A stretch of DNA of 64,000 nucleotides from the NCBI GenBank assembly GCA_947625605.1, contig CANQOY010000001.1, positions 1-64,000 on the forward strand, written 5' to 3'. This DNA is from an uncultured Clostridia bacterium. Lineage in GTDB: Bacteria > Bacillota > Clostridia > Christensenellales > Borkfalkiaceae. Below the pieces are notes generated by a model, which saw only the letters and a list, made by a program, of their open reading frames with translations, was not told where the DNA came from and ran no database searches. Positions 53,062 to 61,852 of the stretch are shown in pieces. Made by a program: the position numbers and the translations under genes. The stretch's first letter is position 1. Each line of letters opens with the position of its first letter.

Positions 53062-53095
53062 ATGTTCCGGGAACTTTTACGCACGGAGAAAGCCG

Positions 53096-53959
53096 ATGCT
53101 GCATTTTATTGTCAATCCCCGCGCGAAGAACATCGAAAAACTTCGCAAAGAGCTCGAAGCCCGTCTGCAAGAAGAGGGGGTTTCCTACGAGTTCTATACG
53201 GGAACGGATCGGGAGGACGCCCGCGCGCATGTGAGGGAGATCACGGCGGCGGGGGAACAGACGGTCGTCGCGGTGGGCGGCGACGGAACGGTGAACGACG
53301 TCCTCGGCGCGATCGCAGAACCCGAGAACGTGAAATTCGGCGTCATCCCCGCGGGGACGGGGAACGACTTTGCCGCCGCGGCGCACATTCCCGAGGGGCT
53401 CGCGGCCCTCGAACTCATCCTGCACGGCGAGCCGAAACAAACGGATTTCATCGCCTGCGAAGGCGGGCTGCGCAGCATGAACATCGCGGGGCTCGGCATC
53501 GACGTAGACATCTTGCAGCGCTGCAACGCGATGAAGCACGGCGGCGCCAAGAGCAAGTATTTCCGCAGCCTTCTGGCCTCCCTGAGGAAGTATAAGGGGC
53601 AGGAGATCGAAGTGACGCTGAACGGAGAGACCCATACCATGTCCGCGTTGATCGCCGCAGTTTGCAACGGCACCATGCTCGGCGGAGGCATTCCGATCTG
53701 CCCCGCCGCCATGATCGACGACGGGAAACTCGACCTCGTGCTCATCCGCCAGCCCAAGCGCTGGAAGATCCCTTACTATCTGATTCAGCTCATGCGGGGC
53801 AAGGCGCTCGGCCTTCCCGTCGTCCGGCATATCCTCTGCGAACGGGTGCGTATCGTGCAGAAGGAGGGGGCCGTCGTACAGCTCGACGGGGAGCTCTTCC
53901 CCTCCCAAGTGCTCGACGCGCGCATCGAACGCGGCAAATTGAAAATGTACCGAGGGTGA
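53096..53959 (+). CDS. Diacylglycerol/lipid kinase (DagK/YegS family)
   Basis: 287 residues, with GGAG 8 nt before the ATG. The catalytic domain has VVAVGGDGTVNDV (about 58-70) and GVIPAGTGNDFA (about 84-95). The C-terminal beta-sandwich includes NIAGLGIDVDI and DGKLDLVLI, and ends with Q-L-D-G-E (VVQLDGEL). Such kinases phosphorylate diacylglycerol or related lipids, in Firmicutes mostly to recycle it during lipoteichoic acid synthesis; the exact substrate is inferred. The next gene starts 2 nt after its stop. Confidence 0.93.
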   Translation: MLHFIVNPRAKNIEKLRKELEARLQEEGVSYEFYTGTDREDARAHVREITAAGEQTVVAVGGDGTVNDVLGAIAEPENVKFGVIPAGTGNDFAAAAHIPEGLAALELILHGEPKQTDFIACEGGLRSMNIAGLGIDVDILQRCNAMKHGGAKSKYFRSLLASLRKYKGQEIEVTLNGETHTMSALIAAVCNGTMLGGGIPICPAAMIDDGKLDLVLIRQPKRWKIPYYLIQLMRGKALGLPVVRHILCERVRIVQKEGAVVQLDGELFPSQVLDARIERGKLKMYRG

Positions 53960-53961
53960 CA

Positions 53962-55017
53962 ATGAATCTGTATCGCGACGTCCTCAACAGCATTCCCACG
54001 GCGGCGATCGTCGTCGACAAAAATCTTCGCGTGCGCTATATGAACCGCGCCTTCGGGGAATATTTCCGCGCGGGCAAGATGAAGGGGACGCTGCGCGACG
54101 TGACGAATTGCGGCAAGAACGAGGGCGCGTGCGGCGAGGGCGTGCAGTGCGCCTATTGCCCCCTGCGCAACCTCTTTCTCGAAGCGGCGCGGTCGGGCAA
54201 GACGGCGTTCCGCAAGATCATTCTCGGCAGCGGCGGAGAGGGGCTCGCCCTCCGCATGAAGGTGGAGCCGCTCGGGAAATTCCTTCTCGGCATCATCGAC
54301 AACGCCTACGAGACGGAGATCGCCCGCGAGCTGCACTCCGCAAAGAGCATCCAGCAGAGGCTGCTCCCTCCCGCAGCGGGCAGGGGCGGCGTGCCCTACT
54401 CCTTCACCTATATCCCCTGCCGCGAGATCGGCGGGGATCTGCCCGACGTCTATGAAGTCGGGGGAGACACCATGGGGTTCTTGGCCGACGTCTCGGGCAA
54501 GGGCGTGGCCGCGGGCATGCTCTCCGCCTTCGTCAAGGCGGGGTGGGATAAGAGCGATCCATCCCCGGCGCGCGCGCTCTGCGGATTGAACGCCAAATTT
54601 CAGGAACTCAACCTCGACGAGCGCGCCTATGTCACGGCGGCCGCCGTGCGCATCCGCCGCGAGGCGCAGGAGATCGTCTATTGCCTTGCGGGGCACAACG
54701 CCCCCATGCTCCTGAAAGGGCGGGAGGGGATCGCCGAGATCGACATGAACGCCCCGCCCGTCTCGAACTGGATCCCCTCCTTCCGCTATGAGGACAGAAG
54801 GCTCGGCTATGAGAAGGGCAGCATCCTCGTGCTCCTCACGGACGGCGTCACCGAGAGCAGGAGCCCGGACGGGGAGGAATTTTCGTTGGAGCGCGTCGAA
54901 GAGATCTTGCAGCGCTCGGAAAATGCCGAACGGTTCATCGAGCGGCTGAAATCGGCGCTCAAAGACTTCTGCGGCGCCTTTGCGGACGACATCACGGCGA
55001 TCGCATTCGATCTGTAA
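53962..55017 (+). CDS. PAS-PP2C (SpoIIE/RsbU-type) phosphatase with cysteine cluster
   Basis: 351 residues. N-terminal PAS domain (about 3-115: LNSIPTAAIVVDKNLRVRYMN). It contains four cysteines at 50, 57, 63 and 66 (C-x6-C-x5-C-x2-C), suited to an Fe-S or zinc site or a redox switch. A short helical linker (HSAKSIQQRLLPP) follows, then the PP2C-type domain: EIGGDLPDVYE, FLADVSGKGVAAG, LLTDGVTESR, FADDITAIAFD, which hold the metal-binding aspartates. Related enzymes dephosphorylate anti-anti-sigma proteins. No sigma-regulator genes are nearby. Probably co-transcribed with the lipid kinase. The signal sensed is unknown; redox is plausible. Confidence 0.88.
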   Translation: MNLYRDVLNSIPTAAIVVDKNLRVRYMNRAFGEYFRAGKMKGTLRDVTNCGKNEGACGEGVQCAYCPLRNLFLEAARSGKTAFRKIILGSGGEGLALRMKVEPLGKFLLGIIDNAYETEIARELHSAKSIQQRLLPPAAGRGGVPYSFTYIPCREIGGDLPDVYEVGGDTMGFLADVSGKGVAAGMLSAFVKAGWDKSDPSPARALCGLNAKFQELNLDERAYVTAAAVRIRREAQEIVYCLAGHNAPMLLKGREGIAEIDMNAPPVSNWIPSFRYEDRRLGYEKGSILVLLTDGVTESRSPDGEEFSLERVEEILQRSENAERFIERLKSALKDFCGAFADDITAIAFDL

Positions 55018-55037
55018 TTGCGTTTTTCCCACGAAAA

Positions 55038-55063
55038 AAGCGCTCCCCGCGGGGAGCGCTTTT
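55038..55063. terminator. Bidirectional terminator between convergent genes
   Basis: AAAGCGCTCCCCG and CGGGGAGCGCTTT form a perfect 26-nt palindrome with A and T tails. Confidence 0.9.
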
Positions 55064-55074
55064 GCGCGATGCGA

Positions 55075-55311
55075 TCATTCAAAGAGAAGTTTGTTGGTAA
55101 GAGCAACGCAGACTGCGTCGATCCAGTGGATGATCGGGATCCAGGAGGTGAAGGTGACGATCAAGGCCACAACGAGGCTGATCACATCCTTCTTCTTCAA
55201 CCAAGCCGTCCATCTGACGAGGATCTCGACGACCCAGCCGACGAAGGGGATGATGAGCAGAATTATCTGAATCAATTTGTCTTGATCATGAAACCACTTG
55301 TCGAAGTTCAT
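55075..55311 (-). CDS. Small membrane protein (78 aa)
   Basis: Two to three hydrophobic segments: residues about 14-34 (IIPFVGWVVEILVRW), 43-58 and 60-72 around VVALIVTFTSWIPIIHWIDAV. A charged N-terminus, an internal LKKKD loop, no cysteine motif. It has its own promoter (TTGACA at 55367-55372 and TAGAAT at 55344-55349 on the minus strand, 17-nt spacer) and an AAGGAG ribosome-binding site, so it is a genuine gene. Resembles small envelope-stress-type proteins, but I cannot assign a family. Confidence 0.8.
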   Translation of the reverse strand: MNFDKWFHDQDKLIQIILLIIPFVGWVVEILVRWTAWLKKKDVISLVVALIVTFTSWIPIIHWIDAVCVALTNKLLFE

Positions 55312-55343
55312 AATGTTTTTTCTCCTTTTATTTTGATAATATG

Positions 55344-55372
55344 ATTCTACACACTTCGCGGGAATTTGTCAA
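55344..55372 (-). promoter_or_regulatory. Promoter of the 78-aa membrane protein
   Basis: Minus strand: TTGACA (55367-55372), 17 nt, TAGAAT (55344-55349). Confidence 0.8.
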
Positions 55373-55401
55373 GTGTTTCGCAATGATTTTTTGCAAATCT
55401 T

Positions 55402-55935
55402 TCACAGAGCCGCCCGCCGGAATGTTTCGCCCGTTTCGACGTCCTTCCACGATAAGATATTCCCCTCGATGACGAGATATGCATGCGGAGAATTTTCCTT
55501 GGGAATGGAGACGGAACCGCAGTTCACATAGAGATACCCGTCCCGCTCCTCGAACGCGGGAACGTGGAAGTGCCCGTTGACGAGGACGTCTCCGCCCGAA
55601 AGGCGCGCGGGGAGTTTGTGGCCGTGCGTCAGAATGAGCGTGCGGCCGCCCAGCGGGAGGACGGCGAAGTCGCTCTCGATGGGGAAGTCGAGGACGAGGG
55701 CGTCCACGTCGCTGTCGCAGTTTCCCCTCACGCAGAGGATGTGCTCCCGGAGCGAGTTGAGGATGTCCGCGCAGGCGAGGGTATCGTACTCGCGGGGCAG
55801 GGCGTTGCGCGCGCCGTGGTAGAGGAGATCGCCGAGCAGGATGAGCTTTTCGGCGCCCTCTTCCAAAAAGCGCTCCCTGAGCAGGCGGCAGTAATACGCA
55901 GAGCCGTGGATATCCGACGCGATGATGTACTTCAT
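55402..55935 (-). CDS. YfcE/MJ0936-type phosphodiesterase
   Basis: 177 residues. A compact calcineurin-like phosphodiesterase: SDIHGS (about 7-12), LLGDLLYHG (about 34-42), RGNCD (about 70-74), LTHGHK and VNGHFHVPAF, covering all metal ligands; NCGSV follows. Family members hydrolyse artificial phosphodiesters; the natural substrate is open. It is 27 nt downstream of cardiolipin synthase on the same strand, so it is probably the last gene of that operon. Confidence 0.9.
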   Translation of the reverse strand: MKYIIASDIHGSAYYCRLLRERFLEEGAEKLILLGDLLYHGARNALPREYDTLACADILNSLREHILCVRGNCDSDVDALVLDFPIESDFAVLPLGGRTLILTHGHKLPARLSGGDVLVNGHFHVPAFEERDGYLYVNCGSVSIPKENSPHAYLVIEGNILSWKDVETGETFRRAAL

Positions 55936-55962
55936 AGAGATCCTCCTTTTATTGCGCCCTCT

Positions 55963-57393
55963 TCAAGTCAGCGGGGCAAAGATCATGCACACGCGGCCGA
56001 GAAAGCGCACAAACACATTTGTCTTTTTTACTTCGAGGCCCTGTTCCCAACACGAAGAGAAATCGCGTTCGAGGGCAGAGGCCGTCTCGCCGTCCTCGAA
56101 GAGCGCCCCGCACTCCGCCTGCACGAAGAGGCTGCGGAAGTCGAGGTTATAGCTCCCGACGAAGCCGATCTTTCCGTCGATCACGGCGCTTTTGGCATGC
56201 AGAAAGCCCGCCGCGTATTCGCGCACCCGCACGCCCCGCCGCCCGAGTTCGCGCGCATACGCCCGCGTGAGGAAGAAAGCCGACTTCTTATCGGGGATGT
56301 GGGGGATCATGACGCGCACGTCCACGCCGCGCCGCGCGGCACAGGTCAGCACGGAGAGGAGGGGAGCGGGAAGGGAGAGATAGGGCGTGAAGAGATGCAC
56401 AGATCGCTCCGCGCCGTCGAAGAGCAGGGGGAAGAGCTGCGCCCCCAGCCGCGTGCCCGCGGTCGTATCCGAGAGCGCAAGATAGGGGATCCCGCGCGTC
56501 TCACCTCGCGGGGGCGGCGGCGCGGTTTTCGGACGCTCGGAGGGCCGAAGCGCATACCATGTCCGAAGAAAGAGCTCACAAAACGCGTCGCCTGCGCCCT
56601 CCATGCGCACGGCCGTGTCCTTCCAATGGCCGAAGCGGATGCGCTTGCCGATGTACTCGTCGGCGAGATTGATCCCGCCCGTGTAGGCGACGCCGTCGAT
56701 GACGGCGATCTTGCGGTGATCGCGTTCGAAAAATCCGCGGCCGAACCTGACGCGGCGAAAGACGGCCGCCCGGATGCCGCGCGCCTCCAATTCCGCGGCA
56801 AAGCGGCGGGGGAGGGAAAAGCCGCAGCCGAAGTCATCGAAGATGACGCGCACGTCCGCGCCCGCCTTTGCCCGCTCTTCGAGGACGGCGAGGATCTCGC
56901 CGAGGAACGCGCCCCGCGCGAGAATGTAATATTCGAGGTAGATGCGCTCCTTGGCCCGCCGTAGGTCGCGCAGCAGCAGTTTTTCCATCTCTTCGCCCAC
57001 GGAGCAATAGGTCATCCCCGCCGCGCGGCCGGGGGCGATCCCCGTGAGGGAAAGGTTGAGCGAGGCGGCGCGCGCAAACAGGCCTTCGCCGAGCGGGAGG
57101 GGCGGATGGGAGATGGGCGGGGAAGCGCGGTCGGCAAAGAAGAGCGCGAGCGCGGGCCCGACCCACGGCAGAAATGCGATGAGCGCAAGTTTTGCGATCT
57201 TGCGCTCGGGGATCTCCCGCGAGGCGACCGTCACGGCGGCGGCCGCAAAAGAAAAGGCCCGTTCGGCGAGGGCCGCGGGCGCAAGGAGACGGGGGAGCTT
57301 GATCGCGAGGTAGACGGTGAATGCGACTACCATGCCCGCGATCAGTGCGCAAGGAAACAGCCTGCCGCGCAAAAAATACCGAAGTCTGCGCAT
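55963..57393 (-). CDS. Cardiolipin synthase
   Basis: 476 residues. Joins phosphatidylglycerol units in the membrane. N-terminal membrane helices (about 10-33 and 66-86), then two phospholipase D domains. Motif 1 is DHRKIAVIDG...GGINLADEY (about 220-242) and motif 2 is HAKSAVIDGKIGFVGSYNLDFRS (about 405-427), both with H-x-K-x4-D. The order helix-helix-PLDc-PLDc and the length match Firmicutes Cls. The GTG/ATG context is crowded: it starts 13 nt after the MDR gene, so the two are co-transcribed. Confidence 0.93.
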   Translation of the reverse strand: MRRLRYFLRGRLFPCALIAGMVVAFTVYLAIKLPRLLAPAALAERAFSFAAAAVTVASREIPERKIAKLALIAFLPWVGPALALFFADRASPPISHPPLPLGEGLFARAASLNLSLTGIAPGRAAGMTYCSVGEEMEKLLLRDLRRAKERIYLEYYILARGAFLGEILAVLEERAKAGADVRVIFDDFGCGFSLPRRFAAELEARGIRAAVFRRVRFGRGFFERDHRKIAVIDGVAYTGGINLADEYIGKRIRFGHWKDTAVRMEGAGDAFCELFLRTWYALRPSERPKTAPPPPRGETRGIPYLALSDTTAGTRLGAQLFPLLFDGAERSVHLFTPYLSLPAPLLSVLTCAARRGVDVRVMIPHIPDKKSAFFLTRAYARELGRRGVRVREYAAGFLHAKSAVIDGKIGFVGSYNLDFRSLFVQAECGALFEDGETASALERDFSSCWEQGLEVKKTNVFVRFLGRVCMIFAPLT

Positions 57394-57406
57394 ATGTAAA
57401 AGCGCG

Positions 57407-58414
57407 CTATACCATGTCTACAAAGTTCACCATGTCGGTATCGCGGCCCTGCCGCTCGGCATACTGTTTAAGCAGCGCTTCGAGCCCTGTGGGCTTCAAG
57501 TCGTTCGCGCGGAAGAAAGAGAGATCCACGGCCTTGTTCGCCATGAGGTTCACCGCGGTGGGGAGGTAGTCGTGGCCGTTGCTGACGCAGTGGATGGTGG
57601 TATGCTTGCGGAAAGCCGCCGTCAGATCGAGGGAGACGAGGCTGTGGCCGGAGCCGTAGACCACGACGTTGCTCTCCCTCGCCGTGAGGCTGAATGCGAG
57701 CTCGGGGCTGTTGCCCGCGGCCGTCGAAATATACGCCGTACCGTCCGCAAGCCGACCGCCCGTGAGGGAGGCAACCTCGTCCATGGTATGCTCGTCCGCC
57801 GTCATGGCGTAGTAGATCCCGCACTTTCTCGCGAAGGCGATGTTGCTCTCCGAGGCGTCCACGAGAATGGGCGCGGCCTGCTGATAGATGAGGAGCTGGC
57901 AGAGCAAGATCCCCGTGAGGTTCGCCCCCACGACGGCGATGTGCTTGCCCTTTGCCGCATCGAGGCTGTCCGAAATGGCCTTTGCGAGCGCGACATGGTG
58001 CAAGAGCAGCGCGGACCTGTCGCTGACCGAATCGGGCAGGGCGGTCATGTCCCGCGGGGAGACGGAGACGAAGTCGGAGAGGAACCCGTCTGCGGTGCGG
58101 CCGCAGATCTCAAACTCTGGGGCGGAGAAGTCCCGTCTCTGCGTGCCGTCCGTATCCGCGGGGCGGAAGGTATGCAGGAGCACTCTCGTGCCGCGGGGGA
58201 AGTAGCCGTCCCCGTCCTCGGAGACCATGCCGACGGCATAGCGGCCGGGGATGATGGGGTACTTCACGTCCGATCTGCCGGAGTAGATCGCGGCGTCGAG
58301 GCCGTTCACCATCACCTTTGTCACGCGGACGCGCAGCTTTCCCTCTTCATGCTCGGGGAGGGCGGCCTCTCCGTGGATCAATTTTCCCGCGCCCGTCAGC
58401 TTCCACACATTCAT
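57407..58414 (-). CDS. Medium-chain dehydrogenase/reductase, zinc ligands apparently lost
   Basis: 335 residues from the ATG at 58414, which has AGGAG 8 nt upstream. GroES-like N-terminal half and Rossmann half (IAVVGANLTGILLCQLL, about 160-176). The usual catalytic-zinc residues are not where expected: the C-G-[TS]-D block reads VNGLDAAIYSG and the GHE block reads PGRYAVGMV, and the structural Cys4 loop is missing. This suggests a zinc-independent or divergent MDR; a similar pattern occurs in Clostridial 'zinc-binding dehydrogenases' of unknown substrate. First gene of an operon with cardiolipin synthase and the phosphodiesterase. Confidence 0.8.
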   Translation of the reverse strand: MNVWKLTGAGKLIHGEAALPEHEEGKLRVRVTKVMVNGLDAAIYSGRSDVKYPIIPGRYAVGMVSEDGDGYFPRGTRVLLHTFRPADTDGTQRRDFSAPEFEICGRTADGFLSDFVSVSPRDMTALPDSVSDRSALLLHHVALAKAISDSLDAAKGKHIAVVGANLTGILLCQLLIYQQAAPILVDASESNIAFARKCGIYYAMTADEHTMDEVASLTGGRLADGTAYISTAAGNSPELAFSLTARESNVVVYGSGHSLVSLDLTAAFRKHTTIHCVSNGHDYLPTAVNLMANKAVDLSFFRANDLKPTGLEALLKQYAERQGRDTDMVNFVDMV

Positions 58415-58455
58415 TCGGCGATCTCCTACTTTCAATTTAAGCCTGTCTCTTTTCT

Positions 58456-58484
58456 ATTATACAAAAAATGCGTCCCTTTTGCAA
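58456..58484 (-). promoter_or_regulatory. Promoter of the MDR-cls-phosphodiesterase operon
   Basis: Minus strand: TTGCAA (58479-58484), 17 nt, TATAAT (58456-58461). Confidence 0.8.
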
Positions 58485-58564
58485 GGCTTTTTCGAAGATT
58501 TTATCATCTTCTCCTTCTTCGACAAAAAAAACCGCGCTTTTTTTTCCTGTGACTTGAAAAACGG

Positions 58565-58593
58565 TTGACGGGCTCGAAAAAAACGGATATAAT
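58565..58593 (+). promoter_or_regulatory. Promoter of rpmE
   Basis: TTGACG (58565-58570), 17 nt, TATAAT (58588-58593). The leader is about 34 nt with a GGAGCGAGGTGG-type ribosome-binding region. Confidence 0.82.
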
Positions 58594-58633
58594 AGTCGGG
58601 TATTACCAAGAAATACGGAGCGAGGTGGATATT

Positions 58634-58837
58634 ATGAAATCCGGCATTCATCCCAAGTACCATGAAGTGACCGTCGTCTGCGCCTGCGGCGCTACGTTCA
58701 AGACGGGCACCACCAAGGACGCGGAGATCGTAAAGGTCGATATTTGCAGCAAGTGCCATCCCTTCTTCACGGGCAGGCAGAAACTTGTCGATACCGGCGG
58801 CCGCGTCGATAAGTTCAAAAAAAGATACGGGATCTAA
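58634..58837 (+). CDS. rpmE: 50S ribosomal protein L31
   Basis: 67 residues, standard length. [14 protein letters not shown] opening, CACG and [10 protein letters not shown] carrying the zinc cysteines (C+ form), and the [11 protein letters not shown] end. The frame is open further upstream, but the promoter overlaps that part. A terminator-like hairpin separates it from the next gene. Confidence 0.97.
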   Translation: MKSGIHPKYHEVTVVCACGATFKTGTTKDAEIVKVDICSKCHPFFTGRQKLVDTGGRVDKFKKRYGI

Positions 58838-58844
58838 CGCAGCG

Positions 58845-58871
58845 CAGCCCCATGCTTTGGGGGCTGTTTTG
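58845..58871 (+). terminator. Hairpin between rpmE and DUF1385-prmC
   Basis: AGCCCC-ATGCTTT-GGGGGCT followed by GTTTTGC. No new promoter is visible before the next start, so this is probably partial termination, lowering expression of the downstream genes relative to L31. Confidence 0.65.
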
Positions 58872-58897
58872 CTATGCGGACGGCGGTCAGAGGCAGC

Positions 58898-60751
58898 ATG
58901 AAGAAGAAAACCGATCGGACTTACATAGGCGGACAAGCCGTGTTGCAGGGCGTCATGATGCGCGGCAAGCGCAGTATGGTGACGGTGGTGCGCGGCGATG
59001 ACGGAGAGCTACAAACGGAAGCTCTCCGTTTAACGCCGCCCGAAAAGCAGAAGAAGTGGAAGCGGCTTCCCTTCCTGCGCGGCGTGGTCAACTTTGTCTC
59101 CTCCCTCGTCACGGGGATGCGGGTCCTGCTGAGGAGCTCGGAGGCGATCATGCCGGACGAGGAGGAGGGGAAGGAGAGCAAACTTTCGCGCTGGATGCAG
59201 GAGAAGTGGAAGATCACGACGGGGGATCTGCTCTCCGTATTTTCCACCGCGCTCGGCGTCATCATCGCGATCGCGCTCTTCCTCTTCGTCCCGCAGGTCG
59301 TGACGGACGCCATCGCCAAGGCCGCGCCCGCCGTCTCGCGGGACGCGATGTACGGCATCTGGGCCAACCTCATCGAGGGGGGATTCCGCCTCGTCGTGTT
59401 CCTCGGGTACATTCTCTTTACGCTCCTGTTCAAATCTCTCCGCGAGACGTACATGTACCACGGCGCGGAGCACAAGACCATCAACTGCCACGAGTACGGG
59501 CTCCCGCTCACCGTGGAGAACGTCAAAAAGTGTTCCCGCCTGCACGACAGGTGCGGCACCACTTTCCTCTTCATCGTGCTCGTCATCTCCATCCTCGTGT
59601 TCTCCCTCGTGAGCGTGCCGCTCAACATGTTCTACGCGTACATCGGCATCGGCACGGCGGGATTTTGGGACAATCTGATCTCCCTTGCGGTCAAGATCCT
59701 CTGCCTGCCCATTGTCGCGGGCGTCTCCTATGAGGTCTTGAAACTCCTCTCGTATACCGATTCGCCGCTCGTCCTTCCCTTGAAGGCGCCCGGCTTTCTC
59801 CTGCAAAAACTGACGACGCGGGAGCCCACCGACGAGATGATCGAGTGCGCCATCCTCGCCTTCCGCGGCGTGGAGACGATGGACGCGGATCCCACGGTCC
59901 CCGTGCGCTTCTTCGCGACGGAGACCAAACTCTCCAAGCTCATGGCGAGCATGAAGGAGAGCTTTGCGGAGCGGGGGATCGACGCATCGGACGCGGAGTG
60001 GATCCTCTCCGTCTCCCTGCACATCCCGCGGAGCGCGCTCTCCGAGGAGCGGCGCATTTCCCGCGCCGAGTGCAAGAAGATCCTCGCGATCTTTCACGAG
60101 CGGCTCACGGGCAGACCCCTTTGGTACATCATCGGCGATACGGAATTTTACGGCTATCTCATCAAGGTGGACGAGCGCGTGCTCATTCCGCGCCCGGAGA
60201 CGGAGATCCTCGTGCAGCACGCGGTGGCCTCTCTCAAAGAGGGGGACAGCGTGCTCGACCTCTGCACGGGCAGCGGGGCAGTCGCCGTCGCCGTCGCATG
60301 CGAGGCGGCCAAGGATAAGAACGTCTCCGTCACGGCCTGCGATATCTCGGAGGACGCACTCGCCCTCGCACGGGAGAACGCGCGCATCAACAAGGCGAGC
60401 GTCACATTCGTCAAGAGCGACCTCTTCGAGAGCGTCCACGGGCGGTTCAACCTCATCACGGCCAATCCGCCCTATGTGAAGCGGGGCGAGATCGCCTCCC
60501 TCCCCGAGGACGTGCGCAACTTCGAGCCGCACATCGCCCTCGACGGCGGAGAGGACGGTCTGGACTTCTACCGCGCGATCGCGGAAAAGGCGGGGCGCTA
60601 CCTCCTCCGCGGCGGCCTTCTGATCATGGAGTGTGGGGAAGGGCAGGCGCAGGAGATCGTCAAGATCTTCAACAGCGTGTCCCGCTGCGACTATGCCATG
60701 GTCGTCAAGGACCTTGCGGGCGTGGAGCGCGTCGTCAAAATAGGTTTTTAA
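58898..60751 (+). CDS. prmC: Fusion protein: DUF1385 membrane domain + PrmC release-factor methyltransferase
   Basis: 617 residues in a single uninterrupted frame. Residues 1-320 are a DUF1385 (YqhQ-like) protein: IGGQAVLQGVMMRGK, KRLPFLRGVVNF, YHGAEHKTINCHE near 190, and four or more membrane helices. Residues about 345-617 are a complete PrmC/HemK: helical N-domain, YIIGDTEFYG, DLCTGSGAVAVAVA (AdoMet site), NPPYVKRGEI (Gln-binding catalytic NPPY) and ALDGGEDGLDFYR. PrmC methylates the GGQ glutamine of release factors; prfA follows directly (TAATG overlap). In most Clostridia the two halves are separate adjacent genes. The start at 58898 was chosen over 58874 because it follows an AGAGG purine run. 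Confidence 0.92.
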   Translation: MKKKTDRTYIGGQAVLQGVMMRGKRSMVTVVRGDDGELQTEALRLTPPEKQKKWKRLPFLRGVVNFVSSLVTGMRVLLRSSEAIMPDEEEGKESKLSRWMQEKWKITTGDLLSVFSTALGVIIAIALFLFVPQVVTDAIAKAAPAVSRDAMYGIWANLIEGGFRLVVFLGYILFTLLFKSLRETYMYHGAEHKTINCHEYGLPLTVENVKKCSRLHDRCGTTFLFIVLVISILVFSLVSVPLNMFYAYIGIGTAGFWDNLISLAVKILCLPIVAGVSYEVLKLLSYTDSPLVLPLKAPGFLLQKLTTREPTDEMIECAILAFRGVETMDADPTVPVRFFATETKLSKLMASMKESFAERGIDASDAEWILSVSLHIPRSALSEERRISRAECKKILAIFHERLTGRPLWYIIGDTEFYGYLIKVDERVLIPRPETEILVQHAVASLKEGDSVLDLCTGSGAVAVAVACEAAKDKNVSVTACDISEDALALARENARINKASVTFVKSDLFESVHGRFNLITANPPYVKRGEIASLPEDVRNFEPHIALDGGEDGLDFYRAIAEKAGRYLLRGGLLIMECGEGQAQEIVKIFNSVSRCDYAMVVKDLAGVERVVKIGF

Positions 60752-61821
60752 TGTTTGCAAAGCTCAAAGACATCACCGCGCGCTACAACGCGCTCACAGA
60801 GGAGCTCTCCTCCCCGGACGTCTATCGGGACGCCGCGCGCCTCGCCGCGCTCTCCAAGGAGCGTGCGGAATTGGAGGAGGTCGTCTCCGCATACCGCGCC
60901 TACGCTTCGGCCGAGGCCGAAATGCAGTCCTGTTTTTCGGAGGCGGCGCGGGAGACGGACGCGGAGATGGCAGCCATGTACGAGCAGGAGGGCTATGCGC
61001 TCAAAGAAAAGCTCTCTTCCCTCCGCAGGGATCTGGAAATCCTGCTCCTCCCCAAGGATAAGAACGACGAGCGGGGATGTACGCTCGAAATCCGCGCGGG
61101 CGCAGGCGGCGAGGAAGCCGCGCTCTTCGCGTACGAGCTCTACCGCATGTACATGGCGTACTGCGAAAAACACCGCTTTTCGTGGGAGGTCGTCACCCTC
61201 TCCGAGACCGAGCTCGGCGGCGTGAAAGAGGCCGTCGTCCTCATCGGAGGGAGGAACGCGTACAAGCGCCTCAAATACGAGAGCGGGGTGCACCGCGTGC
61301 AGCGCGTCCCCGAGACGGAGTCGCAGGGGCGCATCCACACCTCCACCTGCACCGTGGCCGTCCTTCCCGAGGCGGAAGAGGTCGAGGTGCAGATCGACGA
61401 AAAGGACGTGCGCGTAGACCTCTTCCGGAGCAGCGGCGCGGGCGGGCAGAAGGTCAACAAGACGGAGACGGCGATCCGTCTCACGCACTTTCCGACGGGC
61501 ATCGTCGTGACCTGTCAGGACGAGCGCAGCCAGCTCAAAAACAAGGAAAAGGCATACCGTGTCCTCAAATCCCGCCTCTACGACTACTACCAAAGCAGGG
61601 CGGCGGGCGCCGAGGCCGCGAACCGGAAGAGCCTCGTCGGCACGGGAGACAGGAGCGAGCGCATCCGCACCTACAATTTCCCGCAGAGCCGCATTACCGA
61701 TCACAGGATCGGCCTCTCGCTGCACAGCATGGAGGACTTTCTCGCGGGCGATCTCGACGCAATGATCGACGCGCTCGCCCGTGCGGATACGGAGAGAAGG
61801 CTCTCGGGCGAGGAAGAATAA
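60751..61821 (+). CDS. prfA: Peptide chain release factor 1
   Basis: 356 residues. Recognises UAA and UAG. The anticodon-like P-x-T motif appears as PET in RVPETESQGRIHTS (about 187-200), and the catalytic GGQ is in SSGAGGQKVNKTETAIRL (about 227-244), with the glutamine that PrmC methylates. Start ATG overlaps the stop of the upstream fusion gene by one base, coupling substrate and modifying enzyme. Confidence 0.97.
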   Translation: MFAKLKDITARYNALTEELSSPDVYRDAARLAALSKERAELEEVVSAYRAYASAEAEMQSCFSEAARETDAEMAAMYEQEGYALKEKLSSLRRDLEILLLPKDKNDERGCTLEIRAGAGGEEAALFAYELYRMYMAYCEKHRFSWEVVTLSETELGGVKEAVVLIGGRNAYKRLKYESGVHRVQRVPETESQGRIHTSTCTVAVLPEAEEVEVQIDEKDVRVDLFRSSGAGGQKVNKTETAIRLTHFPTGIVVTCQDERSQLKNKEKAYRVLKSRLYDYYQSRAAGAEAANRKSLVGTGDRSERIRTYNFPQSRITDHRIGLSLHSMEDFLAGDLDAMIDALARADTERRLSGEEE

Positions 61822-61852
61822 CATGCCGCGGACGGCACGTCCGCACGGAAAA

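Noticed and set aside
52956..53084. 43-codon N-terminal extension of cca
   Set aside because: It overlaps the promoter, is hydrophobic and unlike the family; a good ribosome-binding site supports the start at 52955.
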